Shown here: positions 12,036 to 41,500 of the stretch, piece after piece
Numbering within the stretch: the first letter of the stretch is position 1
How the letters are laid out: the number at the start of each line of letters is the position of its first letter
Notes under the pieces: generated by a model
What the model saw: only the letters and a program-made list of their open reading frames with translations
What the model was told of the DNA's origin: nothing
Databases searched by the model: none
Made by a program: the position numbers and the translations under genes
Assembly: GCA_963681505.1 (NCBI GenBank)
Contig: OY811991.1
Location: forward strand, 1,556,574-1,620,573
Direction of reading: 5' to 3'
DNA from: Eunapius fragilis
Taxonomy: Eukaryota > Porifera > Demospongiae > Spongillida > Spongillidae
DNA length: 64,000 bases

Positions 12036-12757
12036 TAGGTGTTAAGGCCCTAGAGAAAAATGCCGCATACTTCAGTGTCTTATTTTACAAATTACTACTC
12101 ATGCCCTGGCTTGAGTTATTTGATCAGTTGTAGATCGGAACCTACGCGAGTAGGTTCCATATAGGAATCCTGCAGTATCATGAAGTCATTAACAAAAGTC
12201 ACTCGCGTCTAGCGGGACGGCCAAAGAGTCGGGTCACTTCATTCTTAGTGGCAATCGAGCGATATCAAATAGGAGAACAGTCCTGCGTTGTATCTGTGTC
12301 ATAAGACCGTGTACTTTTAGAGAACAAAAATACACGTCGCCATCGTCTGTACCCAGTCCCACCTAAAATTTCTCCTTCGGGATCGTATTTAACTCACGAT
12401 ACGAACGTGAGTTATGACAAAAATCCTATATTTAGCACATGTAAATGTAACCGAACCAAAAGAAGTAGGATTTTTCTTTTCCCAAAACCTTGTTCCCTTC
12501 CTTTTTACACCACCTTTGCCTCCAATTCCTATATCCCACCAACTTTCTCGTTAGAGAATGTTTTTCTTTACATGTGTAACTATAAATATGAATGTAATTG
12601 TATACGCGCTGCTTCTCAGCCATTTTGATATCCATGCATTACTGCACGACTATATACTTCGTGTATAGGGCTTAGTGAAATAAACATTTACTATTTAAAA
12701 ACAGGTGGCAGAAGCCAACTGCAAGCTTTGGGATTCATTGCCCAAACTCTATCAGCC

Positions 12758-13210
12758 TTAACTTATTAATCTCCATTGTAACTCTAAACGCGGCGCTAAG
12801 GAACCATCGCTCACGTTGAACAAGGCATACATGTCTTCCACGTCCTCGTCTTTTTCTAATGGGTCTGCGCGAGCAGATTTATCGACTGTTTTTCCAGCCC
12901 TTTTACCGCGAGCTGTTTTTGATCTGTTTGTTCCTTGCTGCGGCACGCTCTCGCCAGATGTTCTTTCTTACCGCACAGACCTAAAACGACATGCTGAAGC
13001 ACTGTGCCTACCTCCACAACGGAAACAAGGAGTAGGATGGTTGACCATTTGACCAGCTGTCGCCCTCCTTGGTTCCAGAGAATGGACTGATGCACCCGCC
13101 CTTGAAATGTCTTGCGAACTTTTGTCAGCGTGCTCGGCCGCCTGCGCCAGCCCGAACGCTTTCGTATATGTTAGCCTGCGTTGGACTCGAGCATCCCTTA
13201 ACAGGGCTGG
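12758..13210 (-). pseudogene. Decayed Ty3/gypsy-like gag/protease-junction remnant
   Basis: On the minus strand a frame from ~13,208 runs LLRDARVQRRLTYTKAFGLA into a CCHC zinc knuckle, CFRCGGRHSASAC (CX2CX3HX4C), followed by a stop. A second knuckle, CGKKEHLARAC, lies in another frame and lacks its first cysteine pair. A third frame ends MYALFNVSDGSLAP, like the start of the protease region in these elements. Two knuckles followed by a MYxLF block are the usual order in metazoan gypsy elements. Frameshifts, a stop and the absence of the rest of pol and of LTRs show a dead fragment. Confidence 0.6.
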
Positions 13211-15747
13211 CGGAAACTTTTAAGGATTGGACCGGCGAGGGGGCCGGCGGAATAAGCTCCTCCATCGGGCCAGGGTCTGGGGCTCCGCCCCAGCCGCTTT
13301 GCACTTTTTAAGTAACAAAACATAGCATAATCGCATAGAAATATGGTAGAAAGTAAATACAGGGCCGTAGCAACGAAAGACAAAGTGGTCCAGCTAATGC
13401 ATAAGATGTGTTCACTGCAAAATAGGTTGGTTGCTATGTCAACCCAATTATCGTCCGAGGTGTCGTGTAAACCAAATTTGGTTAAACTGTTTCATGGTTT
13501 TATGTGCACACTACATTGGTTTAAGGTTTAGTTTACTGGTTAAGCTAGCGATATAGTATGAGCAGTGAGTATGAGGATTAGAACAACCCTGCCATGCAGA
13601 GAGCATCAACTCAGCCAATGCACCATTTAAATATCTTATCTTAACCCTATGCAAAGGTATTTTGTGTGATGTGCACACAGGCTATTGATACAGCTCATTC
13701 CTTGGAAACAGGCAAAGGCTTAAGGATTCAAAACCAACCTAAAGGCATTCGATCTCTATATAGATTCGCGTCAAACAGATGTTTACATTCATTTGGGACA
13801 TGACCAAGGTATTTTATTTGGGACCTACCTGAAGCATTATACCAATCAGTGAGCATGGACGTATTGTACTTGTGGCTGTGCATGCATGTAGCTTTGCAAT
13901 TTGCTCTTCTAGGTGGATATGCATTCAAACTCGCCAACTCATCAAGAGTCGTGTCAATATAGGTGTTATTGTAACCAAAGTATTTTGTTTGGAGCATGAC
14001 CACGTACCTTTGAAACGTTATACCAATTTATGGTTATGCAGTTTTAAAACATTATATCAATCTCTGACCATGTATGTAGCTTTGATACATTATGCCAATT
14101 TGTGGGCATGTAGCTTTGCAATTTTCTCTTCTTCATGAACATGGCTTCAGTTTGTCTTGTAAGAAGTTCTTTCCTGCCGCAAAATATTTCTTCTTCCTTG
14201 CCACACTGAACTGTTTTGCTGCAGTGGCTGCTCTAAACCATATTAGGTTGCGCATATGGCATTTTGAGGTGTCATGTTCCAAACTGTATGCTGGGTTTAA
14301 ACAGGATTCATATGATTTGGCGTACACACGTCACATGCACGATGAATTATCATATTGGTAACATTAAAATAACTTATGCTCTGAAAAAAATCAATCATCG
14401 CACCCATTCTGCTTCTTATATATAACTAGCTGCATTTCTTTCAACTTGAATGCGCAGATTCGATCGCTCTCCATTTGCGTCGGTAATTGCTAATTAATCG
14501 CACGATAATGGGCATACCTCAAATCTGATTGGTCCCCCAACATTCTGGACAGAATTGAGTAAGGTAAGCTGCCATATTAGAACCGGTTTTTAAACGGACT
14601 GTACAAGTCAAACGCATCGGCTGGACTCTGGAGGACGTTTTAACACCACCAAGTGTCAACTACTGATGGATGCGCACCATACCATCGTTTTAAAAGTTTT
14701 CCAGCACCTTTTGTTTTGTATATCCACTCGCAGCTCTGAGGGGGGGGGGGGGGGGGTTCGCGATGAGTGCCAAATTAGAACAGGGGGTGTGTCGTAGCTT
14801 TTTTAATAGTTTCAATCGTACAGACAACCAGCAACGCTGCCAACATATCTAGAAGTATCCGAAGTGAAGTTCTAAACACACAAAAAAATACATTTGCGTT
14901 CTCTGTCTGCAACTATGTCACTTTCTGTTAGTTCGAGGGGTAGTGATTTTTAAAAAGCCATGCATAGCAAGAGCTAGCAAAAGCCCTCCTTTTCCCCATC
15001 TTTCTATTCATAAGTCATGAGACATCGATTTTAAGCTTAAAACTTTGTTATAAGTGGTTACGCGGAAGAGCTACTTCAAGTCAAAGAGAGGCTTCGTGAC
15101 CTCCATTGAAAATTACCGGAAGTGAGTACTAAATGAGCCATAGCTTGCATGGTGGAAATTGGCATCGCTAAGTTACGGTTATAACACAAATCTACACAAG
15201 AAAGAATGGGTTTCAAATCCCCACCTCTTCTACAGCCCCCTGAGAATCGCTAGAATTCAGCAAAACAAAACTTGTTTACCTATACTTGGTTAAATTATTA
15301 TAATAAATACTAATTGATAGATGCGCGTATATCGGGTCGACGGGTACACAATCGGCTATGATTTTTATGGCGTTCAGATCAGTGGTGACGTGTCCTGGGC
15401 ACGCAGTTTGGCCTTATATTTACCAAATGCTAGGCCTACTTCCTTTGACCCCACGAACGGGTCGGTTCTGTGGAGCGATATCGTTTACATAAGTCCATCG
15501 TGGCATCTTTACTATTAACTGGGATAGGCGTTTTCCCTTTCGCTGCCAGGCATTTCTTCCACGCTTACCCAAGAAATAAGGTTTACTAACTAGCTTTCGT
15601 ACGTACGTGAAAACAAATTAACTACTTAGGGGCGTAGTTCGCTAAAGGGTATTATCAACTGTGGTTATAGGCTGCGGTTATTCTGAACCCCCGTTCCAAT
15701 AAGGCCAACCTGTTCTAATAAGGCAGTTTACCTTATGGAACTTAACC
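13211..15747. other. Gene-poor stretch
   Basis: I find no supported gene. 13,800-14,130 has degenerate direct repeats built around gcatgtagctttgcaattt and ttataccaattt. A G homopolymer sits at ~14,740-14,756. Short ORFs here have no recognisable domains. Confidence 0.5.
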
Positions 15748-15820
15748 AGACCCACTTTTCACGTAGCGGTGATGTAATCCACCCGTAGCTGTTAAAACAC
15801 GGGTCTGGGCACAAAACGAG
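15748..15820. repeat. Short dispersed hairpin-like repeat, copy B
   Basis: This is the partner of 11,963-12,035. Its ends (agaccc near 15,748 and gggtct near 15,800) can form a short stem. 15,821-16,515 holds no supported gene, though the 3' end of the snoRNA host transcript probably lies in it. Confidence 0.5.
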
Positions 15821-16962
15821 GCATCCATGAGGTGGTGACATTTTAAAATCAGAGATAACGGTTGTGGCATGCTACATTACACCTGCCAAGCCAAGGGGGA
15901 CCTTACGTTTGGCTATTCCTCTAGACAGACCTGTTACCAGCCATGTCAGTCAGGCGCGCGTTGTCAGCTTTTGTTAATTTTTCCCTGGCTCCCCCAACCA
16001 TTACCTGTCTATCGTTTTCCGCCTACACCAAGCCCTGGTTCCAAGCAGAACGGCTTGTAGTACCAGGACGATTAGGTGTGACAGCAAAGGTCTTGGGTCT
16101 CATATTAACAAATGTCCACACCTTCTGTACGTGGTAACAGTGTAGGAGCAAGCTATTAAACAGATTACGCATGACGAAAATATAACACTGGCAACCATGC
16201 ATCAATTGATTTGTTCCTTAAGATTGATGAATTGTGTGCTTTCTTTATGTGGCAGCCAACGAAGGGTCACACCTGGAGCAGAATATTTGTGCAGGGTATA
16301 TGAAATTCAACTAAGTATTAAATAAAAGAACTAAGTATTAAATAAAAGGTTGAACAATCATGTCACATTAGTCAGATACAGTTAGCACAGAACGAGTTAA
16401 CTGCTAACTGACCTTCATGTCAGGCTAATTGCTGTAGGCCAGTGTGAATTATAAAGACACACAAAAGCAGTGCCTCATACAGTATTCTGGCCACACCTAC
16501 AAATAAGAGACTTACACGAACAATGTCATCACCAGAAATGTTGCTGAGCACAGCAAATCTGAAATACAGAAAATATATTACTTACTATCTCCTAGTCGAC
16601 AAGCCAAATCACTAATGTTTCAGTTCGAACCATTCAAACCGAACCTCGTGATTGCCAATTATAAATTGTAGTTATAATTGGCTGCTAATTAGCAAATTGA
16701 TTATTACAATTGATCTCATCATATAATTTGTCACTTTAATACTATAAACGTGGACATGAACATGTATATGTACAAGGTAACCGATCATACAGTTTGGTGA
16801 TGCTTCATATGCAATGAAATTTAATGAGTGGTTTGAAATTCGTTCGAGCCCAACATCAAACAAAGTCAAACCTCGAACCGTTTGATATGGTTCGAGTTCC
16901 AGTTTGGCACTACAAATCAACACTAGGATTGCTCAGAAATGCCAGGAGCTATGCTATGTACA

Positions 16963-17037
16963 GTACCTCAGTCATGGTCTGCCTATCACACACGTTAGGT
17001 TCAGACTGGGGCGGCAGACTCTAATCATCAATGGTAC
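16963..17037 (-). ncRNA. Box C/D snoRNA, copy 1 (last in the host transcript)
   Basis: Same length, boxes and D' guide. Differences are at RNA positions 16 (between C and the guide) and 64 (upstream of D). It lies in the intron between exons 17,192-17,147 and 16,558-16,516. Confidence 0.8.
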
Positions 17038-17411
17038 AATTAAAATAATAATGTGGACCCCTTAAACATGTGCTTCCTATCCAACATTAAAATTTCTGTG
17101 ACTATTCCAACACCAGGCCATGCACTGGATTGAATTAAACTGTTACCTTGTGAGCAAGAACATCTTCCTGGTCTGTGATGGTGATTCACAAACTATAAAA
17201 GAAATGGATGAAGCCACAGGTGTGCTTATTCAATTTAATAGCTTGTCCCGTAACTGTATAGTTTAAATCCATACATTTTTAAAAAACTTTCAAGCAATTT
17301 AGCAATGTTAATAACACACGAGTGCACTAGCACAAGGCTTCATACCATTAATCTATAAACCCTTGCACTGAACCGAGGATATAAGCACATAGGTGTAACT
17401 TTTGTTGCCAA

Positions 17412-17486
17412 GTACCTCAGTTGTGGTCTGCCTATCACACACGTTAGGTTCAGACTGGGGCGGCAGACTCCAATCATCAATGGTAC
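17412..17486 (-). ncRNA. Box C/D snoRNA, copy 2
   Basis: Identical to copy 3. It lies in the intron between exons 17,603-17,558 and 17,192-17,147. Confidence 0.8.
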
Positions 17487-17830
17487 ATGTTTATCACAAC
17501 TTAATGTGTATTCAAAATTCAAACGTAGGGTCCGCAGTGGATTTGATTAAACCATACCTTGAGAGCAAGAACACCTTCCTGGTCTGTGACGGTGATTTAC
17601 AAACTATAATGCAATATACAAAGGAAATGGATAAAAATGGTGAGCCTTTGAATGGAATGTATTTGCTGATTTGACATGTTTGTTTTGAAAGAAATATGCA
17701 TTACACAGCCTAATGCAATCACTGGGTCATCCACACAATAAAAAACCATACCTTCTGCTAGCATGATTTATTACAGGAATGCACAAACACTTAGCATTAT
17801 GCAATGATAAATACTAAAACTGCTAGATAG

Positions 17831-17905
17831 GTACCTCAGTTGTGGTCTGCCTATCACACACGTTAGGTTCAGACTGGGGCGGCAGACTCCAATCATCAAT
17901 GGTAC
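17831..17905 (-). ncRNA. Box C/D snoRNA, copy 3
   Basis: Same boxes and guide. It differs from copies 4 and 5 only at RNA position 65 (G to A), two nt upstream of box D. It is followed ~228 nt downstream by the exon at 17,603-17,558. Confidence 0.8.
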
Positions 17906-18422
17906 AAAAAAAAAATAACATTGCCTACCCAACCTACATAGTGTGCTTACCACAGGAGTACCCAACACGTATACATGCAGCCAGCCAACTGGTCAACATT
18001 TTGTCCTTGCATATTTGTACCTCAATTTTGTTTCCCCTGCAAGTGCTGTTTAAAGATTGTGCAGCCAGAGTAGGATTTGGCTGTAAGCTGTCTCAGTAAC
18101 ATGACATCTAGCTCATTCCCAGACCCACAACCGCAGCTGCAGTGTGAACTATAGAAAGTGATCACATAAACTTGCTGTGGCTATCCAAATATCAATGTAC
18201 TTAAGTTGCAAGGATGAATGATAATGATCCACATACTAATACAAAGGAAACAGATACTTATTTATTTGTCCATTTTGAAACAAATATGCATTAATTTATC
18301 TAGTTTAAATGCATACACTTACAAATAATCACACCTACCAAACAGTTTAGTATGATTTATTACCCAAGCGCACTAACACTTTGCCAGGCGGACCTAGCTA
18401 CACAAATGAAACTCCTTGCTAT

Positions 18423-18497
18423 GTACCTCAGTCGTGGTCTGCCTATCACACACGTTAGGTTCAGACTGGGGCGGCAGACTCCAATCATCAATGGTAC
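18423..18497 (-). ncRNA. Box C/D snoRNA, copy 4
   Basis: Same 75-nt length and boxes as copy 5. It lies in the intron after the exon at 18,652-18,603. Spacing in from that exon is ~105 nt, and the surrounding intron is diverged from the other copies while the snoRNA is not. Confidence 0.8.
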
Positions 18498-18819
18498 ATG
18501 TACACATCCCAACATGCACAATCGTTATATTAAATAGTAACAGACTTAACGTACACCAGAATTTCAAGCAGGCAACCCCCAAATACCATGAGTTGCCTGT
18601 ACCTTTGTCAGCAGAAAATGTGAACATCTTTCCAATCTCTGTGATTCACAAGCTGTAGAAAAAGTTGGACAGAAAGTTGTACTTCAGTAGAACAGAGCAA
18701 ACAATGCAGTACTAGCGTACAGACATGAAATACAGATGGAGCACTAACTAAGGCTCAATCCATGCAATAAACCATTGCATTGAACCGAGGAAATAAGCGC
18801 ATAGGCGTAACTTTGCTAA

Positions 18820-18894
18820 GTACCTCAGTCGTGGTCTGCCTATCACACACGTTAGGTTCAGACTGGGGCGGCAGACTCCAATCATCAATGGTAC
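18820..18894 (-). ncRNA. Box C/D snoRNA, copy 5 (first in the host transcript)
   Basis: RNA positions 1-75 run from 18,894 to 18,820. A terminal stem GUACC/GGUAC (1-5 with 71-75) brackets box C (UGAUGA, 8-13), box D' (CUGA, 34-37), box C' (UGUGAUA, 48-54) and box D (CUGA, 67-70). The ten nt before D' (CCGCCCCAGU) complement ACUGGGGCGG, a universally conserved large-subunit rRNA P-loop segment. The D-minus-5 rule points to the second G of its GGGG. Sequence identical to copy 4. Confidence 0.8.
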
Positions 18895-19263
18895 ATGTTA
18901 CTCAAAAATAATAACACGCCTCACACATATACGCGCTTGAAACTTGTCTTGAAAACAAGATTTATAAATCGCGTATCACCCTCACACATTACCAGGCAAA
19001 AAAAAAATCAGCTTGTTCTTGGAGCTAATACTCCGGGTCGCTATGCAACTGAACATGCACGTCAACGCCGCAAAGTAAGAACAAGCATAAATGCCCAAAT
19101 ACCTCTGATCCACCTGTCCGGTAAGTTATTTCTAGTATCCGTTTTCCTGCCACAAGAAAGGGGGGTGGGAGGGAAGTTATTCAACCTATCATGACTCAAT
19201 TCAAACCTTACTGATGGTTGCTCTTCGCTTGACAGCAGAGCATGTGGCAACGCAACGAAAAAG

Positions 19264-19444
19264 AACACCACGCGCTTGGATATGACAATTACGCATGCGC
19301 AGTCTGGGGAAATTATTGTAGTGATTTATTGCATTAGACTCCAAAAGAATGTCGTGGGCGGTTGCGTGTGATATTCATAGCAGGAGTTGACGCACATCGT
19401 GTTTCCATGTGTCGAGCCAACACCCACTGCTTGTCAGTAGGTCC
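19264..19444. promoter_or_regulatory. Putative bidirectional promoter
   Basis: About 180 bp separates the putative 5' end of the minus-strand snoRNA host gene from the start codon of the plus-strand PX-SH3-SH2 gene. It contains an NRF-1-like palindrome (acgcatgcgcag, 19,291-19,302) and a GC box (gggcgg, 19,356-19,361), with no clear TATA box. NRF-1 sites are common in divergent housekeeping promoters. The shared use is an inference from spacing and motifs. Confidence 0.45.
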
Positions 19445-36826
<17,382 letters not shown>

Positions 36827-38071
36827 GCATAGTTCAAAATGCGAGATACTTGTGCTCACTATTTTTGTGATATGTTGCGTATTTGTGTGGTGTATGTGTG
36901 TGTGTGTAATTCTTATCTAGAGTGCTTGTGGTTGTGCTTTTTTGTATTCTTTGAAAAGACCCCTTTTCAAAAATGTGTACAACTCAACTGTGTGTGTAGG
37001 TTTGGACCACCCTTTGTGCACTTATAAGGCATTAAACTTCAACAATCCACAGGAGACTAAAAGACTAGATAGATATATGGCTTGCTTGTTTGGGAACATG
37101 GGAAGCCTTTCAACTCCAGGTGGCAACCATTGATGATCCATGCAGACTGGCCAGCCAGAGGTATTGGCTGCAACATCTAGTACTGCAAAGACAATTGTTG
37201 GCACTCCTACTGTTATTGGCTGCTTTTTTAATTACCTATTTCTACATTTTGTCTGTCTCTTAAAAGCATCTAATTTCAATCACACTCATTGACACGCTAA
37301 TACACAGGAGGCTTATTGGAGCCGTGTGTGCTGGGGAGGATGCTGATGAGCCAGGAGTGCTGGGGAGGAGGCTGATGAGCCGGGAGTGCTGGGGAGGAGG
37401 CTGATGAGCCATGGGTGCACCGGCGTTTTACCGTGCTGAGGTGGCAATAAATTGTCAGAATTTGAGAGAGAATGATGGCAAGGAGCCTAGTGAGAATGTT
37501 TCATTGGCTGTGATCCCCCCAAACTCCAACCTCCATGTACCTCACTACAAGAGGGACATAAATCCAACCTCTTTCAAGACAACCCTGAGCATTTTTGTAA
37601 TGTTTCTCGTGTTCTCCCCCTACAGCTGTGGCACTAGAGGTCTGTGAATTCGAAATCGAAGTATTATTGAGGGGGTGGATAACCTTGATGTCAAATGCTG
37701 CAGACCGTGACATGATACAACGACTAGTTTGATATCAAAATTTCATGCAGCCTTTGCATGCATGGACCAATACCATAGCCTTTGTTGAAAAGAGGGGCAA
37801 GGCAGCAGTAGCTGGCAATAATCACATAGACAGTTGTGTTGTGCCACAACATCCCCAGGTTAAAAAGTTGGTGTCCCAGGGGGTCAAGTTACAACTGTAT
37901 GGGCACACAGAATTGAAGAGGGGAAGGCTCAACCGCCATTTAAAATGTAGACCATGGGTTTCCTCAGGCTCAAGTGCTAAACCAAGGCCTGGGGATGGCA
38001 CAGTCTTTAACAATGGGCATGGGCATTGTGGGACTGACATAGCTTTAGTTGCTGTTGTTGAAATTGTCTTT

Positions 38072-38121
<50 letters not shown>

Positions 38122-38513
38122 ATATGTGTATGTGTGTGTGTCATTGGTCCTAAAGGGCACATTTTAACTAACCCTACTAACCAATAGCAAGAGCTACGTA
38201 TCAAAACCAAAAGTTGAGGCAAAATCCTGCCAGAATGCATTTTGGAACATATATCCTGTGCCTTCGAAGAACAACTTACATGCATTTATTTATAACCAGG
38301 GTGAATTTTTGGAATACACAGGGTAGTGATACACAGAGTAGTATTAATTGTGCATCAATAAACCTGCCTACTATGATGTAAGAGCAATGGAGCAATGTAA
38401 GTCATTGCTATTTTTGGTAACAACAAAGACACGTACCTGCAGGAGGGAGTAAAGCTTATTCCAGCCTAAACACTGTTCTGGAGTAGTCATTGCTAATAGT
38501 TCAGTTGGTTGTT
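36827..38513. other. 3' flank of the SH2 gene; no further gene supported
   Basis: It contains attaaa (37,031), a short 3-copy repeat (37,318-37,405, gtgctggggaggatgctgat), and a GT run (38,078-38,120). Plus-strand frames at 37,411-37,647 and 37,745-38,167 have some protein-like stretches but no recognisable domain, no codon-level support and no splice logic. I leave them uncalled. Confidence 0.5.
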
Positions 38514-41500
38514 GTGAGTGCTCACATACATGGAGGTGTGTGTGCCCGCTCACATACATGGAGGTGTGTGTGTTCACATACATGGAGGTGTGAATGCTCA
38601 CATACATGGAGGTGTGAGTGCTCACATACATGGAGGTGTGAGTGCTCACATACATGGAGGGGTGAGTGGCCACATAAATGGAGGTGTGAGTGCTCACATA
38701 GATGGAGGGGTGAGTGGCCACATATATGGAGGTGTGAGTGCTCACATAATGGAGGGGTGAGTGCTCACATACATGGAGGGGTGAGTGCTGACATACATGG
38801 AGGTGTGAGTGCTCACATACATGGAGCGGTAAGTGCTCACATACATGGAGGGGTGAGTGCTGACATACATGGAGGTGTGAGTGCTCACATAATGGAGGGG
38901 TGAGTGCTCACATACATGGAGGGGTGTGTGCTCGCTCACATACATGGAGGGGTGAGTGCTCACATACATGGAGGGGTGAGTGCTCACATACATGGAGGGG
39001 TGAGTGCTCACATACATGGCGGGGTGAGTGCTCACATACATGGAGGGGTGAGTGCTCACATACATGGCGGGGTGAGTGCTCACATACATGGAGGGGTGAG
39101 TGCTCACATACATGGAGGGGTGAGTGCTCACATACATGGAGGGGTGAGTGCTCACATACATGGAGGCGTGAGTGCTCACATACATGGAGGTGTGAGTGCT
39201 CACATACATGGAGGTGTGAGTGCTCACATAGATGGAGGTGTGTGTGCTCACATATATGGAGGGGTGAGTGCTCACATACATGGAGGGGTGTGTGCTGGCT
39301 CACATACATGGAGGGGTGAGTGCTCACATACATGGAGGGGTGAGTGCTCACATACATGGAGGGGTGAGTGCTCACACACATGGAGGTGTGAGTGCTCACA
39401 CACATGGAGGTGTGAGTGCTCAGATACATGGAGGTGTGAGTGCTCACATACATGGAGGGGTGAGTGCTCACATACATGGAGGGGTAAGTGCTCACATACA
39501 TGGAGGGGTGAGTGCTCACATACATGGAGGTGTGAGTGCCCACAAACATGGAGGTGTGAGTGCTCACATACATGGAGGGGTGAGTGCTCACATACATGGA
39601 GGGGTGTGTGCTCACATACATGGAGGGGTGAGTGGCCACATACATGGAGGTGTGAGTGCTCACATACATGGAGGGGTAAGTGCTCACATACATGGAGGGG
39701 TGAGTGCTCACATACATGGAGGGGTGAGTGCTCACATACATGGAGGTATGAGTGCTCACATACATGGAGGTGTGAGTGCTCACATACATGGAGGGGTGAG
39801 TGCTGACATACATGGAGGTGTGAGAGCTCACATACATGGAGGGGTAAGTGCTCACATACATGGAGGTACGTGTGAGTGCTCAGATACATGGAGGTGTGAG
39901 TGCTCACATACATGGAGGTGTGAGTGCTCACATACATGGAGGGGTGAGTGCTCACATACATGGAGGGGTGAGTGCTCACATACATGGAGGGGTAAGTGCT
40001 CACATACATGGAGGGGTGTGTGCTCACATACATGGAGGTGTGAGTGCTCACATACATGGAGGGGTGAGTGCTCACATACATGGAGGGGTGAGTGCTCACA
40101 TACATGGAGGGGTGTGTGCTCACATATATGGAGGTGTGAGTGCTCACATACATGGAGGGGTGAGTGCTCACAAACATGGAGGGGTGAGTGCTCACATACA
40201 TGGAGGGGTGTGTGCTCACATACATGGAGGTGTGAGTGCTCACATACATGGAGGGGTGAGTGCTCACATACATGGAGGGGTGAGTGCTCACATACATGGA
40301 GGGGTGTGTGCTCACATACATGGAGGTGTGAGTGCTCACATACATGGAGGGGTGAGTGCTCACAAACATGGAGGGGTGAGTGCCCACATACATGGAGGAG
40401 TGAGTGCTCACATACATGGAGGGGTGAGTGCTCACATACACGGAGGGGTGAGTGCTCACATACATGGAGGGGTGAGTGCTCACATACATGGAGGTGTGAG
40501 TGCTCACATAGATGGAGGGGTGAATGCTCACATACATGGAGGGGTAAGTGCTCACATACATGGAGGGGTGAGTGCTCACATACATGGAGGGGTGAGTGCT
40601 CACATACATGGAGGTGTGAGTGCTCACATACATGGAGGGGTGAATGCTCACATACATGGAGGGGTAAGTGCTCACATACATGGAGGGGTGAGTGCTCACA
40701 TACATGGAGGGGTGAGTGCTCACATACATGGAGGGGTGAGTGCTCACATACATGGAGGTGTGAGTGCTCACATACATGGAGGGGTAAGTGCTCACATACA
40801 TGGAGAGGTGTGAATGCTCACATACATGGAGGGGTGAGTGGCCACAAACATGGAGGTGTGAGTGCTCACATACATGGAGGTGTGAGTGCTCACATACATG
40901 GAGGGGTGAGTGCTCACATACATGGAGGTGTGAGTGCGCACATACATGGAGGGGTGAGTGCTCACATACATGGAGGGGTGAGTGCTCACATACATGGAGG
41001 GGTGAGTGCTCACATACATGGAGGGGTGAGTGCTCACATACATGGAGGGGTGAGTGCTCACATACATGGAGGTGTGAGTGCTCACATACATGGAGGGGTG
41101 TGTGCTCACATACATGGAGGGGTGAGTGCTCACATACATGGAGGTGTGAGTGCTCACATACATGGAGGTGTGAGTGCTCACATACATGGAGGGGTGAGTG
41201 CTCACAAACATGGAGGGGTGAGTGCTCACATACATGGAGGGGTGTGTGCTCACATACATGGAGGTGTGAGTGCTCACATACATGGAGGGGTGAGTGCTCA
41301 CATACATAGAGGGGTGAGTGCTCACATACATGGAGGGGTGTGTGCTCACATATATGGAGGTGAGAGTGCTCACATACATGGAGGGGTGAGTGCTCACAAA
41401 CATGGAGGGGTGAGTGCTCACATACATGGAGGGGTGTGTGCTCACATACATGGAGGGGTGAGTGCTCACATACATGGAGGTGTGAGTGCTCACATACATG

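Larger units (their letters stand above)
16516..19263 (-). ncRNA. Non-coding snoRNA host gene, five intronic C/D snoRNAs
   Basis: On the minus strand, short exons with consensus splice sites alternate with introns that each hold one 75-nt snoRNA. Predicted exons: 19,263-19,212 (donor GTAAGG), 18,652-18,603 (ctacag / GTACAG), 17,603-17,558 (attatag / GTATGG), 17,192-17,147 (tttatag / GTAACA), 16,558-16,516 (tttcag / GTAAGT). Those at 17,603 and 17,192 are both 46 bp and alike, so the exon-plus-intron unit has been duplicated. One exon between snoRNAs 4 and 3 could not be placed (18,120-18,180 is possible). Exons are too short and stop-laden to code. The 5' end may start CTTTTTC, a TOP-like tract usual in snoRNA host genes. 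The terminal exon was not found. Confidence 0.65.

Noticed and set aside
16963-18894. CRISPR-like array (75-bp repeats with unique spacers)
   Set aside because: The genome is eukaryotic, the repeats are far too long, spacing is 320-520 bp and irregular, and each repeat has C/D snoRNA boxes.
37411-38167. Frames of 78 and 140 codons downstream of the SH2 gene
   Set aside because: No domain, no splice context and the second runs into a GT microsatellite; not enough to call a gene.
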